Below are positions 16,730 through 25,790 of a stretch of 64,000 bases of DNA, piece by piece. This stretch comes from JAMXLO01 sp963726125 (lineage in GTDB: Bacteria > Pseudomonadota > Alphaproteobacteria > Acetobacterales > Acetobacteraceae). The notes under the pieces were generated by a model. It did not search any database. It saw nothing but the letters and a program-made list of their open reading frames with translations, and was not told where the DNA came from. Both the position numbers and the translations under genes were made by a program. The DNA is taken from positions 620,001 to 684,000 of the forward strand of contig CAVSBG010000002.1 in the NCBI GenBank assembly GCA_963726125.1, written 5' to 3'. Each line of letters begins with the position of its first letter. Position 1 is the first letter of the stretch.

Positions 16730-17941
16730 ATGCCAGAGTTGAAGATCGCCCGGATTGAGACGTTCCTGTTCGATCCCGGCCTGGCGAAGAACCTGCTGTT
16801 CTGTCGGGTGGAGACCGAGGAGGGCATTCACGGCTGGGGTGAAGCCTATGTCACGCCAGGCAAGGAGCCGGTGATCGAACACCTGCTGCAGGGCATGGCG
16901 AAGTACATGATCGGTCGCAGTGCATTCAACATCCGCCACACTGGTCAGGTGCTGTTCGACGACTTCGCGATGCGCCGCACGTCGCTGGATCTGCTGTCGG
17001 CATGGAGCGCTATCGAGATCGCCATGTGGGACATCGTGGCGAAGCACGCGAAGCTGCCATTGTACAATCTGCTGGGCGGCGCGTCGCGCGAGCGCGTGAA
17101 GGTATACGCCAATGGCTGGTCCAGTGGCAGCGAGTTGATCGAGCAGAATCTGGAGCGCGCGCTGAAGGTGAAGGAGATGGGCTACACGGCGCTGAAATGG
17201 GATCCGTTCCCTGGGCCGTGGCGTAGCTTCATCCATCGCGAGGACGAAGATCACGTCGTGCGCTACGTGAAGAAGATGCGCGAGACGCTGGGGCCGGATT
17301 TCGGCTTGCTGATCGAGGCGCATCGCCGGCTGGCGCCAATCCATGCGATCCGCATTGGCAAGCGCATCGCCGAGTTCGATATAGGTTGGTACGAGGAACC
17401 CTGCCTATGTGATAATATCGAACTGGTGGCCGAGGTGCGGCGTGCGTTACCCGGCGTGCCTATCGTGACCGGCGAGGCGATCTATTCCAAGGAGGCGTGG
17501 GCGCAGGCATTTGCCGCGCGTGCCGCCGACATCATCAATCCGGACATCTGCAACTGCGGCGGGATCAGCGCCATGCTGGACATCGCCGCGATGGCGCAAC
17601 CGCATGCGGTGGCGGTGGCCCCGCACAATTATAACTCGACGCTGGTCGGTGCTGCGGCGACGGTGCAGTTATCGGCGATGATCCCCAACTTCTGGATCGC
17701 CGAGTTCTTCGTCAATTTGAAGCCCGCGTGCGATGCCATCGCCGTGCAGCCGCTGGTGGTGAAGGACAGCTTCGTCGAATTGCCGACCACGCCCGGGCAC
17801 GGGATCGACATTGATGTGGAACAGTTGCGCAAGCAGCCGTATCGCGACATGGGCGCGCGCACCGGCAAGAGTCTGCGGAGTTACACCGAGGAATTCCCGC
17901 GCAAGAACTATGTGGCTGGGGCGACGCGGACTGGGTATTGA
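16730..17941 (+). CDS. Mandelate racemase/muconate lactonizing (enolase superfamily) enzyme, probably a sugar-acid dehydratase
   Basis: A 403-residue enolase-superfamily protein. The N-terminal capping domain is followed by the barrel with ALKWDPF (KxD Lys base), LLIEAHRRL and WYEEPC (metal ligands), PIVTGEA (third ligand), INPDICNCGG and VAPHNYNS (His base). These match the mandelate racemase/galactonate dehydratase subgroup, which dehydrates or epimerises acid sugars. Substrate is not decided by sequence. RBS (gaggaagc) precedes the ATG. Downstream lies a double GC-rich palindrome (17964-18060). Confidence 0.9.
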   Translation: MPELKIARIETFLFDPGLAKNLLFCRVETEEGIHGWGEAYVTPGKEPVIEHLLQGMAKYMIGRSAFNIRHTGQVLFDDFAMRRTSLDLLSAWSAIEIAMWDIVAKHAKLPLYNLLGGASRERVKVYANGWSSGSELIEQNLERALKVKEMGYTALKWDPFPGPWRSFIHREDEDHVVRYVKKMRETLGPDFGLLIEAHRRLAPIHAIRIGKRIAEFDIGWYEEPCLCDNIELVAEVRRALPGVPIVTGEAIYSKEAWAQAFAARAADIINPDICNCGGISAMLDIAAMAQPHAVAVAPHNYNSTLVGAAATVQLSAMIPNFWIAEFFVNLKPACDAIAVQPLVVKDSFVELPTTPGHGIDIDVEQLRKQPYRDMGARTGKSLRSYTEEFPRKNYVAGATRTGY

Positions 17942-17963
17942 GTTCGACCGAGTGTACCCGCTT

Positions 17964-18060
17964 CACCCCCTCCCCGACCCTCCCCCGCGCAAGCGCGGGA
18001 GAGGGGGCGGAAACACTCCCTCTCCCGCGCCCTGCGCGGGGGAGGGTTGGGGAGGGGGCG
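17964..18060. repeat. GC-rich palindromic repeat, double copy
   Basis: Two head-to-head copies of a C-tract/G-tract palindrome: CCCTCCCCGACCCTCCCC and GCGCAAGCGC at the left, GCGCCCTGCGC and GGGGAGGGTTGGGGAGGGGG at the right. Related units occur at 27929, 28613, 31016, 34337, 49205 and 53351. It lies between convergent genes and could fold into a terminator-like RNA hairpin. Confidence 0.8.
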
Positions 18061-18078
18061 TGACGGCAAGCAGCACCA

Positions 18079-19878
18079 TCACTCACGATCCCGGTTCAAA
18101 TACCCGTCCGCATCTCCCACAAGCAACAGCCGCTCGCGTTGCAATTCACTTACCACCGCCCGCACGCGCGTCGCATAGGCGTCGTGCGTTGGATAGCGCT
18201 CAGCGATCGACGCTCGCGGGTCGCTTGGCGTGCGCGTCGCGGCGAACGCCAGATACGTGCCGTCGCGATCAGCGAGCTCGCCCGCCGGCATCGGATGTTT
18301 GTACAGATTCCAACCCGTAAATGTGCCGCGCGGCACCGCAATGTCCGGCAGACGAATGCCGGCGGTTTCGTTGCCGTCATTGTCGACCTGCGGCACCAGT
18401 GCCTGCCAGATATGCGTTGGAGCGCCGGGATCGGTCCAGTCATCGAGCGCCACCACATCGTTGCACGCGCGCGGCGGCACCAACGCTGGCAGTTTCGGCC
18501 ACGCCACCTGTGCCGCCGATACGAGCGTCCCTTCGGCGATGCTGGGCAACCGCGAAGGCGGAGGCTCACGGCCGGTCGTCACCCATTCATCCAGTGCCAC
18601 CAGCAACGCGCGGATTGCCGGCATGGGATCGTGCCAATTGCGCGGGTTGGTGCATGGGCCGGCGTCGCGCGGCATGCCCGCCTTGCCGCCGTGTTGCGTG
18701 CCGGGAAGGAAGTAGCCGCGCACGTTTGCGGGCAACGCAACATCGCTGGTGCCATCCGTGTGCAACAGTGACGCGCCTTTCTGCCAATATTCCGTTGCAG
18801 TATTGGTTTCGATCAGCTTCGGATCGCTACCATCGCCCTGCATCAACGCGCCCGTCGCAAAGGGGAACTGGACCTCGGGGAAGTCGTGGTCTTCGTGCCA
18901 GGTGCGCGTGCGACCGGGTTGGCCGAACTCCGTGTTGAAGAACACGCGGCCGATGCCGGCGACATGGGTGAATATGCCGTCGAACACCCGGCCGCCGGCT
19001 TCGTCACGATTGAAGCCCTGTGCGAGGTGGTCGCGCAGATAACGTCCGGCCTGCGAAATGCCAAAGGCCAATGCGTGCAACGGCTGATGACCAAGCAGGT
19101 CGCGTGCCTCCGCACTGTTGCGCAGATGACTGACGATATCTCGCGTGGCTGCGAAGCCGATGCCGAGGACACGTGGCTTCGTCGCCAGATAGTGCAGTTC
19201 ATAGATCGATCCAGATTCCGGCAGCGTTCCCTCCGGCACTAACCTCACCGTACGTGGATCGACAAATTCGAAGGCCACCGGCTGTCTTGGCGCTGTCTGG
19301 GTGCGTCGGACCGTCAGTGCAGCACCGTCCCGGCTTGCCGCTTCATATGACAATCGGAATTGCTCCAGATTGCCGCCTCGCGTGCCCGAAATGAACTCCT
19401 CGCGAATCCGCCGTTCGATCGGTGCGCCGTTATTGGTAGCGATCGGTGCGTCCAGGCCAAGCCCGCCATTGGCGCGCGGCGCACCCGGATCCCAGCCGCA
19501 CCAGACCAGAGTGAAGCCGAGGCGCAACGGCAGTGCGTTGCCCAAATCCGCGGCGGTCTGCGGCTGGTTGCCTGGCTTGCCGGCGCACAGATTGGCGAAC
19601 AGCATGATGCGGCCACGGTTGTTCACCTCATAGAGCAGGCGGCCGTTGCCTTTGTCCGGATCCGTGGGGCGCAGAATACAAATGTCGCTACGGTACTCGA
19701 CGCGGCCTCGAGCGTTGCGCGGTGCCTTGTCGAGGTTGACGATGCCGCGATTGCCGGGCGCCGCCGGGTCGAGTTCGCCGATCGCGACTCCATCGATCCG
19801 TTCGTAGGCGCCAACCGCACCAAACGAAGCGCCGCTGACGAATGGGGTACGCGCAACGATCTCGATTGCGGTAATCAT
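18079..19878 (-). CDS. Large alpha/beta hydrolase-domain protein
   Basis: A 599-residue protein of the alpha/beta hydrolase family of unknown specificity often annotated 'alpha/beta hydrolase domain' (Abhydrolase_10-like). The nucleophile motif is visible as FGISQAGRYLRDHL (GxSxxGR) near the middle. Other conserved segments are LLYEVNNRGR, GFTLVWCGWDPG, HEDHDFPEVQFPF and YFLPGTQHGG. There is no signal peptide, so the enzyme should be cytosolic. It overlaps the CoA-transferase B gene by 4 bp (ATGA), suggesting one operon in which an ester or lactone is hydrolysed and the acid activated as a CoA thioester. Substrate unknown. Confidence 0.82.
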   Translation of the reverse strand: MITAIEIVARTPFVSGASFGAVGAYERIDGVAIGELDPAAPGNRGIVNLDKAPRNARGRVEYRSDICILRPTDPDKGNGRLLYEVNNRGRIMLFANLCAGKPGNQPQTAADLGNALPLRLGFTLVWCGWDPGAPRANGGLGLDAPIATNNGAPIERRIREEFISGTRGGNLEQFRLSYEAASRDGAALTVRRTQTAPRQPVAFEFVDPRTVRLVPEGTLPESGSIYELHYLATKPRVLGIGFAATRDIVSHLRNSAEARDLLGHQPLHALAFGISQAGRYLRDHLAQGFNRDEAGGRVFDGIFTHVAGIGRVFFNTEFGQPGRTRTWHEDHDFPEVQFPFATGALMQGDGSDPKLIETNTATEYWQKGASLLHTDGTSDVALPANVRGYFLPGTQHGGKAGMPRDAGPCTNPRNWHDPMPAIRALLVALDEWVTTGREPPPSRLPSIAEGTLVSAAQVAWPKLPALVPPRACNDVVALDDWTDPGAPTHIWQALVPQVDNDGNETAGIRLPDIAVPRGTFTGWNLYKHPMPAGELADRDGTYLAFAATRTPSDPRASIAERYPTHDAYATRVRAVVSELQRERLLLVGDADGYLNRDRE

Positions 19879-20528
19879 GCTTCGGTCTCCGCGTGCAGCT
19901 TGGCCTCGGTCCGTTCCTGCAAGGCTTCCAGGGTCATCCCGGGGATCATGTCGCGCACGACGAAGCCGCCCGGCGTCACGTCCAGCACCGCCAGGTTCGT
20001 GTAGACGCGTGTCACCACACCTTTGGCAGTCAGCGGGTACGAGCAGCGCTGCCGGATACGCGACTGGCCGTCTTTGGTGACGTGCTCCATCACAACCCAG
20101 AGACGTTGCGCACCGATGGCGAGGTCCATGGCACCGCCGATCTGCTTCACCGGTTCGTCAGCGGAACGGGCCCAGTTGGCGATGTCGCCGTTCTCCGCCA
20201 CCTCGAACGCGCCCAGCACGCACAGATCGAGGTGCCCGCCGCGCGCGATCGCGAAGCTATCGGCGTGATGTACATAGGATCCGCCGGTGCGCAGCGTCAC
20301 GTGGGTGGTGCTCGCGTTGATCAGGAAGGGGTTGACGGCGTCGGGTGCGGGCGCGGGACCGACGCCGATGACGCCGTTCTCGGCATGGAACAGCACTTCG
20401 CGCTCAGCGGGCACGAAGTCGGCGACCAGGGTTGGAATGCCGATGCCGAGATTGACCAGCCAGCCTTCGGGAATGTCGCGCGCGCACCACGCGGCCATGC
20501 CGTTGCGATCGAGCGGAGCGATTGCCAT
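19875..20528 (-). CDS. 3-oxoacid CoA-transferase, subunit B
   Basis: A 217-residue CoA-transferase family I beta subunit. It has VNLGIGIPTLVADFVP, the catalytic glutamate segment LFHAENGVIGVGP, and GGHLDLCVLGAFEV.ENGDIANW. It transfers CoA from succinyl-CoA or acetyl-CoA to a 3-oxoacid such as acetoacetate or 3-oxoadipate, acting with the alpha subunit encoded upstream (9-bp gap). The product of the next gene, the alpha/beta hydrolase, overlaps by 4 bp. Confidence 0.92.
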   Translation of the reverse strand: MAIAPLDRNGMAAWCARDIPEGWLVNLGIGIPTLVADFVPAEREVLFHAENGVIGVGPAPAPDAVNPFLINASTTHVTLRTGGSYVHHADSFAIARGGHLDLCVLGAFEVAENGDIANWARSADEPVKQIGGAMDLAIGAQRLWVVMEHVTKDGQSRIRQRCSYPLTAKGVVTRVYTNLAVLDVTPGGFVVRDMIPGMTLEALQERTEAKLHAETEA

Positions 20529-20537
20529 GGGACCCTC

Positions 20538-21198
20538 TCAGAGCGGCACGTGCAACACGCGATTGACGAAGATGCCCGGTGTCACAATGGTTTCCGGTGA
20601 CAGTTCACCAAGCGCAACGACATTGCGTGTCATCGCTATGGTGAGCTTCGCGGCCATTGCCATCACCGGGTTGAAGTTCCGCGCGCTGTCGCGATAGGTC
20701 AGGTTGCCCCAGCGGTCTGCGCTCCATGCCTCGATCAGTGCAACGTCGCCTGGCAGCGGATATTCCAGCAGACAGAGCTTGCCGCCGATCTCACGCGTTT
20801 CGCGACCTTCCGCGAGCAACGTGTCGGCGCCGGTGGGTGTGTAGAATCCAGTGATGCCGGCGCCGGCGGCGCGCATGCATTCCGCCATTGTGCCTTGTGG
20901 CACAACGTCCACCTCGAGCTCGCCACGCTGGAACAAACGGCCGGCGAGAACTCGCGGGGCGCACGAAGCTGCATATCATCTTGCGCACGCGGCCGAGCGA
21001 CAGCAGGCGCTCGATCGCACTGCCGTCGCGGCCACCGGCGACCACCACAATGGTCAGGTCGCGCGCGCCTTGTGTGATCAGGCCATCCAGCAGCGGCGTG
21101 GGGATGCCGACATCGCCGAAGCCACCCAGCAGGATTGTCGATCCATCGGCGATACCGGCCATGGCATCGGCCATGGAATGCACGAACTTGTTGATCAT
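20538..21198 (-). pseudogene. 3-oxoacid CoA-transferase, subunit A, frameshifted
   Basis: From ATG 21198 the frame reads MINKFVHSMADAMAGIADGSTILLGGFGDVGIPTPL and TIVVVAGGRDG, the CoA-binding start of a family I alpha subunit. Near 20930-20950, after KMICSFVRPASS, the frame shifts by one base. The next frame continues with FQRGELEVDVVPQGTMAE, RAAGAGITGFYTPTG, SADRWGNLTYRDSARNFNP and IVTPGIFVNRV, ending at 20538. All blocks of a roughly 220-residue subunit are present, so one inserted base is the only defect. A true break would inactivate the transferase while subunit B stays intact. Confidence 0.82.
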
Positions 21199-21310
21199 GG
21201 CAGCAACGCTAGCGCACGGTGCCGCATCGGTCGAGGCGACGGCGGCCACAGGGGTTTCTCTTTGTGACCCGCCCCGTTAGCCGTCATGCACTTCATCAGG
21301 GGAACCGAAC

Positions 21311-21445
21311 ATGCAGGCCACGGCCGCAACCTCCGTGGAAGACGCCGCGACGGTCCGCCGCGCGGTAGTTGCCTGTGCCATCGGGCAGGTGTTCGAGATC
21401 TTCGATTTCGTCATCTATGGTTTCTTCGCCGTCGCCAGGCGCTAG
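21311..21445 (+). pseudogene. N-terminal stub of an MFS (metabolite:H+ symporter type) transporter
   Basis: An ATG at 21311 with a good RBS (aggggaac) opens a 44-residue frame. Its end, TVRRAVVACAIGQVFEIFDFVIYGFFAV, is the first transmembrane helix of the MHS family (typical RR...G...E.YDF..YG). The frame ends in ARR and TAG exactly where the pssA 3' end begins on the other strand. The remaining 400 or so residues of a transporter are missing. It is a deletion remnant with an intact start region. Confidence 0.7.
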
Positions 21446-21448
21446 CCC

Positions 21449-22324
21449 TCACTCCACGTCGGCCACGTCCCGGATATCCTCGGCCTCGCGCTTCAAGCGC
21501 CTGAAGCTGCGTACGCTGAACGGCAGCATCGCCAGGTAGATCACGTCCCCGAACGCCAATGCCGCCCAGGGGTCCGCCACCAGCACTGCGGCAAACGTTC
21601 CGGCGCCGAGGTACATCGGCAGTACGTATTCGTGCCGCACCTTGAAGTTCTTGAAACTCCAAATCGGCAGCGTCGAGACCAGCAGCAGTGCGACGCCGAC
21701 AAGCACGACGGCGCAGACCAGCGGGTACTGCGCAACCGCCAGCAGCCAGTCCAGCCCGACAGATTTGGCCTCCAGGCCGACGAACAACGGGAACAGCGCC
21801 AGCCCTGCGCCTGCGGGCGCCGGCACGCCGGTGAAGAAGTTATAGGCGTAAGCAGGGCCGGGACCCGCATCAAGCGAGGCGTTGAACCGCGCCAGCCGCA
21901 ACGCCATGCAGACCGAGAAGATCAGACAGGGCGTGTAACCGAAGCCACCGGCGCGTTGCAGCGACCACAAATACAGCGTGAAGGCCGGCGCAACGCCGAA
22001 GCACAGGAAGTCGGTCAGGCTGTCGAATTCCGCGCCGAAGCGGCTCGTGGCATTCAGCAGGCGCGCCAGCCGGCCATCCAGCCCATCGATCGCGCCGGCG
22101 ACCATGATCGCCACCGCCGCCGAACCGAAACGCCCCTCCAGCGCAAAGCGCATCGAGGTCAGCCCGGCGCACAGCCCGATCAGCGTCAGCAGGTTGGGGA
22201 CGATGCGGTTGAACGACGGCCCCTTGAACCGCGGCCGGGCGCGCGGGCGCAGACGGCGCAGGCGCCTCATCGGCGACACCCGGTTGCCGCCGGAATGCCA
22301 GTCGGGGCGAGGCGAGCCGCTCAT
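21449..22324 (-). CDS. pssA: CDP-diacylglycerol-serine O-phosphatidyltransferase
   Basis: A 291-residue membrane enzyme that makes phosphatidylserine from CDP-diacylglycerol and serine. The CDP-alcohol phosphatidyltransferase motif DG..AR..N.....G...DS..D is present as DGLDGRLARLLNAT..FGAEFDSLTD in the first third. About seven hydrophobic helices follow. The basic N-terminus (RRLRRLRPRARPRFK) is cytosolic. It overlaps psd by 4 bp (ATGA), so the two steps to phosphatidylethanolamine are coupled. The last stop lies 3 bp from the MFS stub. Confidence 0.94.
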   Translation of the reverse strand: MSGSPRPDWHSGGNRVSPMRRLRRLRPRARPRFKGPSFNRIVPNLLTLIGLCAGLTSMRFALEGRFGSAAVAIMVAGAIDGLDGRLARLLNATSRFGAEFDSLTDFLCFGVAPAFTLYLWSLQRAGGFGYTPCLIFSVCMALRLARFNASLDAGPGPAYAYNFFTGVPAPAGAGLALFPLFVGLEAKSVGLDWLLAVAQYPLVCAVVLVGVALLLVSTLPIWSFKNFKVRHEYVLPMYLGAGTFAAVLVADPWAALAFGDVIYLAMLPFSVRSFRRLKREAEDIRDVADVE

Positions 22325-22992
22325 GGCGTCAACTCCGCGATCACCGTCTCGCCACCTATCATGGTTTGGCCGACGGCCACCACGGGACGCACGCCCTCCG
22401 GCAGATACACATCGGCTCGGCTGCCGAAACGGATGATCCCGAGGCGCTGGCCGGCCCGCACCGTGTCGCCCTCACGCAGCGAGCAGACGATCCGGCGGGC
22501 GACCAGCCCGGCGATCTGCACCACCGCGATCTCCTGGCCGCTGGCCAGGCGGAGCGCGATCGCATTCCGCTCATTCGCCTCGCTCGCCTTGTCCATGCTC
22601 GCGTTGAGGAAGCTGCCGTGGCGATACGCGATGCGGGTGATGGTGCCGTCCGCCGGCACCCGGTTGACGTGCACGTTCAGCATGTTGAGGAAGGTGCTGA
22701 CCCGCCAGCGCGGCATGGCGCCAAGCCCCAGCTCCGCCGGCGGCACGGCCGGGACGATCGACACCACGCGGCCATCCGCGGGCGCCAGCACGGCACCGGG
22801 ACGGCCGGGCGGCACACGCTCCGGGTCGCGGAAGAAATACAGGCAGAACAGCGTGAACAGCAGCCCGAGCCAAGCGAGCCAGGGGCCGAGCGCCAGACCG
22901 AGCATCACCACGATCAGGCCGCCAAGGATGAACGGCCGGCCGGCGGGATGCGGTGGGGCGAGTATGTGGCCGATGTCTTCGACAAGGGGCAT
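22321..22992 (-). CDS. psd: Phosphatidylserine decarboxylase (short, archaeal-type)
   Basis: A 223-residue pyruvoyl enzyme that decarboxylates phosphatidylserine to phosphatidylethanolamine. An N-terminal membrane anchor (GGLIVVMLGLALGPWLAWLGLLFTLFCLYFF region) precedes ADGRVVSI, FLNMLNVHVNRVP (His) and IIRFGSRADVYLP, where Ser of GS is the self-cleavage site that becomes pyruvoyl. Length matches the short class found with PssA in alphaproteobacteria rather than the long E. coli type. First gene of the psd-pssA pair. Confidence 0.93.
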   Translation of the reverse strand: MPLVEDIGHILAPPHPAGRPFILGGLIVVMLGLALGPWLAWLGLLFTLFCLYFFRDPERVPPGRPGAVLAPADGRVVSIVPAVPPAELGLGAMPRWRVSTFLNMLNVHVNRVPADGTITRIAYRHGSFLNASMDKASEANERNAIALRLASGQEIAVVQIAGLVARRIVCSLREGDTVRAGQRLGIIRFGSRADVYLPEGVRPVVAVGQTMIGGETVIAELTP

Positions 22993-23061
22993 GCGCGGCC
23001 AAGTTTATGGATGCTTCACCTTGCGCGAGCAAGATGGACCCCAAACCAGAGGCTACGCCCC

Positions 23062-23508
23062 ATGACGTTCAACCCGCCATTCAGGCTGGGACCATTCGAG
23101 GTGGACTCCGAGGGGCGGCTTTCGCCCGTCATTCACGAGGCGTCGCCGGCGTTCCTGTTTCGCTGGCGCGACCGCGTGGTGCGTTCACGCCTGGCTCTGA
23201 CCGACGCAACTGCCGGCCGGTTGACGATGCAGACGGTTGTCGGGCGGGTGCCCAGCACGGCCGTCAGCGAGGACGCGACGTTGCGGCCGCGCAGCTTCGT
23301 GCTGCTGCATTGGCTGTCGCACGTGGTGCCAATGGATTGGCAGATGGACCTCTCGCCAGATCATCGCGTGTCACTGACAACCGAAATGCCGGTCGAACTG
23401 CCAATCACGGCGGCCGCGCTGGTGACCAGGATCACCTGCTTCGCATTGGCGCTGGCGCCCTATCTGGATATGCTGGACGAAGCCGGCGTGACCACCAACG
23501 TGGCCTGA
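23062..23508 (+). CDS. Conserved hypothetical protein
   Basis: A 148-residue soluble protein, start chosen at ATG 23062 (MTFNPPFRLGPFEVDSEGRL). It is rich in beta-like segments (FLFRWRDRVVRSRLALTD, LHWLSHVVPMDWQMDLSPDHRVSL) and has no signal peptide. The C-terminal half contains a hydrophobic helix (AALVTRITCFALALAPYLDML). I do not recognise a named family; the layout resembles Acetobacteraceae-restricted proteins. Divergent from psd with a 69-bp gap. Confidence 0.65.
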   Translation: MTFNPPFRLGPFEVDSEGRLSPVIHEASPAFLFRWRDRVVRSRLALTDATAGRLTMQTVVGRVPSTAVSEDATLRPRSFVLLHWLSHVVPMDWQMDLSPDHRVSLTTEMPVELPITAAALVTRITCFALALAPYLDMLDEAGVTTNVA

Positions 23509-23519
23509 CGGGCGGAGGT

Positions 23520-23750
23520 TCAGCGGCCGAACAGGCGACGTTCGTCCCATACGACTCCAACGCCAATGCCCGGCATTGGCAGCGCCACCACCGCTATGAG
23601 CCCGATGATGCGCGCAGCGGCGGCAATCCCGGTCAGGACATCGACTGTCACCGGTGGCGGCCTGGCCCACAGCGCGTCGGTGATGGCGTGCCAGCCGACA
23701 ATGGCCCCGACCCCACCGGCCGCGACCGTCAAGAGCTGAATGCGCAGCAT
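23520..23750 (-). CDS. Small hypothetical membrane protein
   Basis: A 76-residue protein if started at MLRIQLLTVAAGG (23750). Two hydrophobic stretches, LLTVAAGGVGAIVGWHAI and GIAAAARIIGLIAVVALPMPGIGVGVVW, suggest two membrane helices. It ends in DERRLFGR. No family was recognised. A longer start at 23816 adds 22 residues without support. Convergent with the 148-residue gene (11-bp gap). Confidence 0.5.
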   Translation of the reverse strand: MLRIQLLTVAAGGVGAIVGWHAITDALWARPPPVTVDVLTGIAAAARIIGLIAVVALPMPGIGVGVVWDERRLFGR

Positions 23751-23924
23751 CCGCCCCAGCTGGCCAGTGCCAAAGCGGCAGCGATTCCGATGAGCGGCCC
23801 CCGGAAAGGGTGCCATGGGTGGAACAGACTGACCCCGGTCCAGGTAGTATGCACCGGCATCATGCTGGCGTGACGTTGCCGCGGAGGTGCGTCAAGCTGC
23901 TGCAACGATCACGGAGTCTGGAAC

Positions 23925-24593
23925 GTGGATGGAAGCCTGCAGACCGCGCCAATGCGCATTTGGGACGCGCCGACAAGGCTGTTCCATTGGGCCCTCGTCA
24001 CTCTCGTCGGCTGCGCATGGCTGACCCAGGAATTCGGCCGGATGGAACTGCACTTCCTATGCGGCTACTCGATCCTGGCGCTGCTGCTGTTCCGCCTGGC
24101 CTGGGGTTTCGCCGGCAGCGATACAGCGCGGTTCTCGCGGTTCCTGAAGAGCCCTTTCGCAGCATTGCAACACCTCGCCCATCTCCACCACCGCGAGCCC
24201 GACACCGAGATCGGCCACAACGCCGCCGGCGGCTGGATGGTGCTGGTCATGTTGGCGCTGCTGGCGGTGCAGGTCGGGACCGGCCTGTGCTCCAACGACG
24301 ACGCCTTGGCCGAGGGTCCGCTGTTCCGCTACGTCGGCAAGGATCGCAGTGACTGGCTGTCGCGCATCCACGGCCTCAACTTCACCCTGATCGAGATCGT
24401 GATCGTGGCGCACATCGTCGCCATCCTCACCTACGCGGTGTTGAAGCGGCATGACCTGGTGCGGCCGATGATCACCGGCCGCAAATACCTGCCGGAATGG
24501 ATAACGCCGCCACGCCTCGTCAGCCCGCTGCGCGCGCTGGTGCTGTTCGTGATCGCGATCGCGGCGGTAGGTGTGTTCGTGAACGTGCTGTAG
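23925..24593 (+). CDS. Cytochrome b561 family (diheme membrane cytochrome)
   Basis: A 222-residue integral membrane protein with four to five helices. IWDAPTRLFHWALVTLVG supplies the first heme-ligand His, GHNAAGGWMVLVMLALLAVQVGTGL the second helix, and WLSRIHGLNFTLIEIVIVAHIVAIL the further His ligands. The W.P..RL.HW start and H..G..... spacing mark the cytochrome b/b6-like 'b561 transporter' family that accepts electrons from quinol or cytochrome c. No cytochrome c gene is adjacent. Started at ATG 23925 (MDGSLQTAPMRIW); the second Met (residue 10) is also possible. Confidence 0.9.
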   Translation: MDGSLQTAPMRIWDAPTRLFHWALVTLVGCAWLTQEFGRMELHFLCGYSILALLLFRLAWGFAGSDTARFSRFLKSPFAALQHLAHLHHREPDTEIGHNAAGGWMVLVMLALLAVQVGTGLCSNDDALAEGPLFRYVGKDRSDWLSRIHGLNFTLIEIVIVAHIVAILTYAVLKRHDLVRPMITGRKYLPEWITPPRLVSPLRALVLFVIAIAAVGVFVNVL

Positions 24594-24603
24594 CCGCGCC
24601 GGG

Positions 24604-25425
24604 CTACGCCGCGAGCCGAGCCGCGAACCGCTGCCGCCGCCATTGCATCAGCCGCCACGCGGCCTTGGCGGAGACGTCCGACAGCCGCCCCCGCGGCGGC
24701 AGTCCCACGGCCTTGAAGATCATTCCCATGCCGCGCTCGATGTGGCGGAAGCGATAGTGAGCCATGGCGCCCGCCATATAGGCGGCGGTGCAGCGGCCGT
24801 GCTCATACGCCAGCCCGACCGGCTCGTTGCCACAGTGCCAGGCATAGGCCAGTTCGTCGTCCTCGCTCTCGGTGATGCGGCTGGCGGCAATCCGCAAGCG
24901 CCGCAGCAGGCTGATGTTCTCGCGCGCCAGGTAGCGGCGCATGTGGTCGTAGAACAGCTTGAAGTGGCGGTACTCGTCGGCGGCAATGTGGCGGCAGACT
25001 TGCTGCAACACCGGCTCCTTGGTCGCCTCGGCGAGCGCCGTGTAGTAGCTGGAGGTGCCGGTTTCCACCATGCAGCGGGCGATCAGTTCACCGGTGCGAG
25101 ACCCGCGGATCGACGCCTCGGCGTCAAGCGGCAGATGGTAGCCGGCCTTGTAGCGGGCGAACGCCGCGGCGTAGTCCCACGACGGGTCGGCCAGCATCGC
25201 CCATTTGCCCAGGGCGTCGCCGTGCTGCACTTCTTCCTCGGCCCAGTGGTCAGCCGCCTGCCGGAAAGCCGGATCATCACCGAATACGCGGTTGAGGTAG
25301 ATCGCGTAGTCGGTGCCGTTCCGCTCCACCATGGCCGCGGCCTTCACCAACGGCACCAGGTGCGGTTCCGCCGCGGCGGGATCGAACCGGTCCCAGGCGA
25401 CGTCCTCGATGCGCCAATGCTTCAT
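24604..25425 (-). CDS. Ferritin-like domain protein
   Basis: A 273-residue all-helical protein with two ExxH metal-binding pairs, AEEEVQHGDAL and ADEYRHFKLFY, plus additional Glu residues (VETGTSSYY). That spacing fits a diiron four-helix bundle of the ferritin/acyl-ACP-desaturase-like superfamily. The substrate is not known. The open frame extends another 170 codons upstream through unrelated debris, so ATG 25425 (MKHWRIEDVAWDRFDP) is chosen. It is convergent with cytochrome b561 (10-bp gap). Confidence 0.82.
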   Translation of the reverse strand: MKHWRIEDVAWDRFDPAAAEPHLVPLVKAAAMVERNGTDYAIYLNRVFGDDPAFRQAADHWAEEEVQHGDALGKWAMLADPSWDYAAAFARYKAGYHLPLDAEASIRGSRTGELIARCMVETGTSSYYTALAEATKEPVLQQVCRHIAADEYRHFKLFYDHMRRYLARENISLLRRLRIAASRITESEDDELAYAWHCGNEPVGLAYEHGRCTAAYMAGAMAHYRFRHIERGMGMIFKAVGLPPRGRLSDVSAKAAWRLMQWRRQRFAARLAA

Positions 25426-25544
25426 TGTCCAGTCCACGCAGTTCGACGCAGTGTCGTCAAGCTGCCATCGATCGGCAGGATTCGGAAGGGCGCGCGAATC
25501 AGGCGAACGTGATCGAACGCGGGTGATGGTATCGCAGGGCACCA

Positions 25545-25790
25545 AGAGGGGCCGATATCGCCCGCCTGAGCGGCGAGGAATTCCATCGCTGGCCCGAAAC
25601 TCAGCCGGTTCGCTACGAGCGGGTGGACGGCGAGCCAGTCGCCATGTCGCCGGAGCGCATCCAGCAGGTGTGCGCGTCAAGGCCCGCGTCTGGGCAGCAC
25701 TTGATCGTGCTATCGCAACGGCGGGCGTCGATTGCGAGGCACTCAACGACGGCGTGACGATTGAGGTGAAGCACCGGCGATTGCCCCGGC
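25545..25790 (+). pseudogene. Remnant of a Uma2-family endonuclease gene
   Basis: Two frames carry recognisable Uma2 (PDDEXK-like, DUF820) blocks: LSGEEFHRWPETQPVRYERVDGEPVAMSPERIQQV, then after a one-base shift VKARVWAALDRAIATAGVDCEALNDGVTIEV. The family continues with a DD..YEPD catalytic stretch, which is missing here: the sequence after TIEV is unrelated. No start codon is usable. It is an ancient broken copy of a family that often occurs in many copies per genome. Confidence 0.68.

Noticed and set aside
21632..23065. 477-codon plus-strand frame opposite pssA and psd
   Set aside because: Shadow of two well-conserved minus-strand genes; composition is typical of antisense GC-rich frames.
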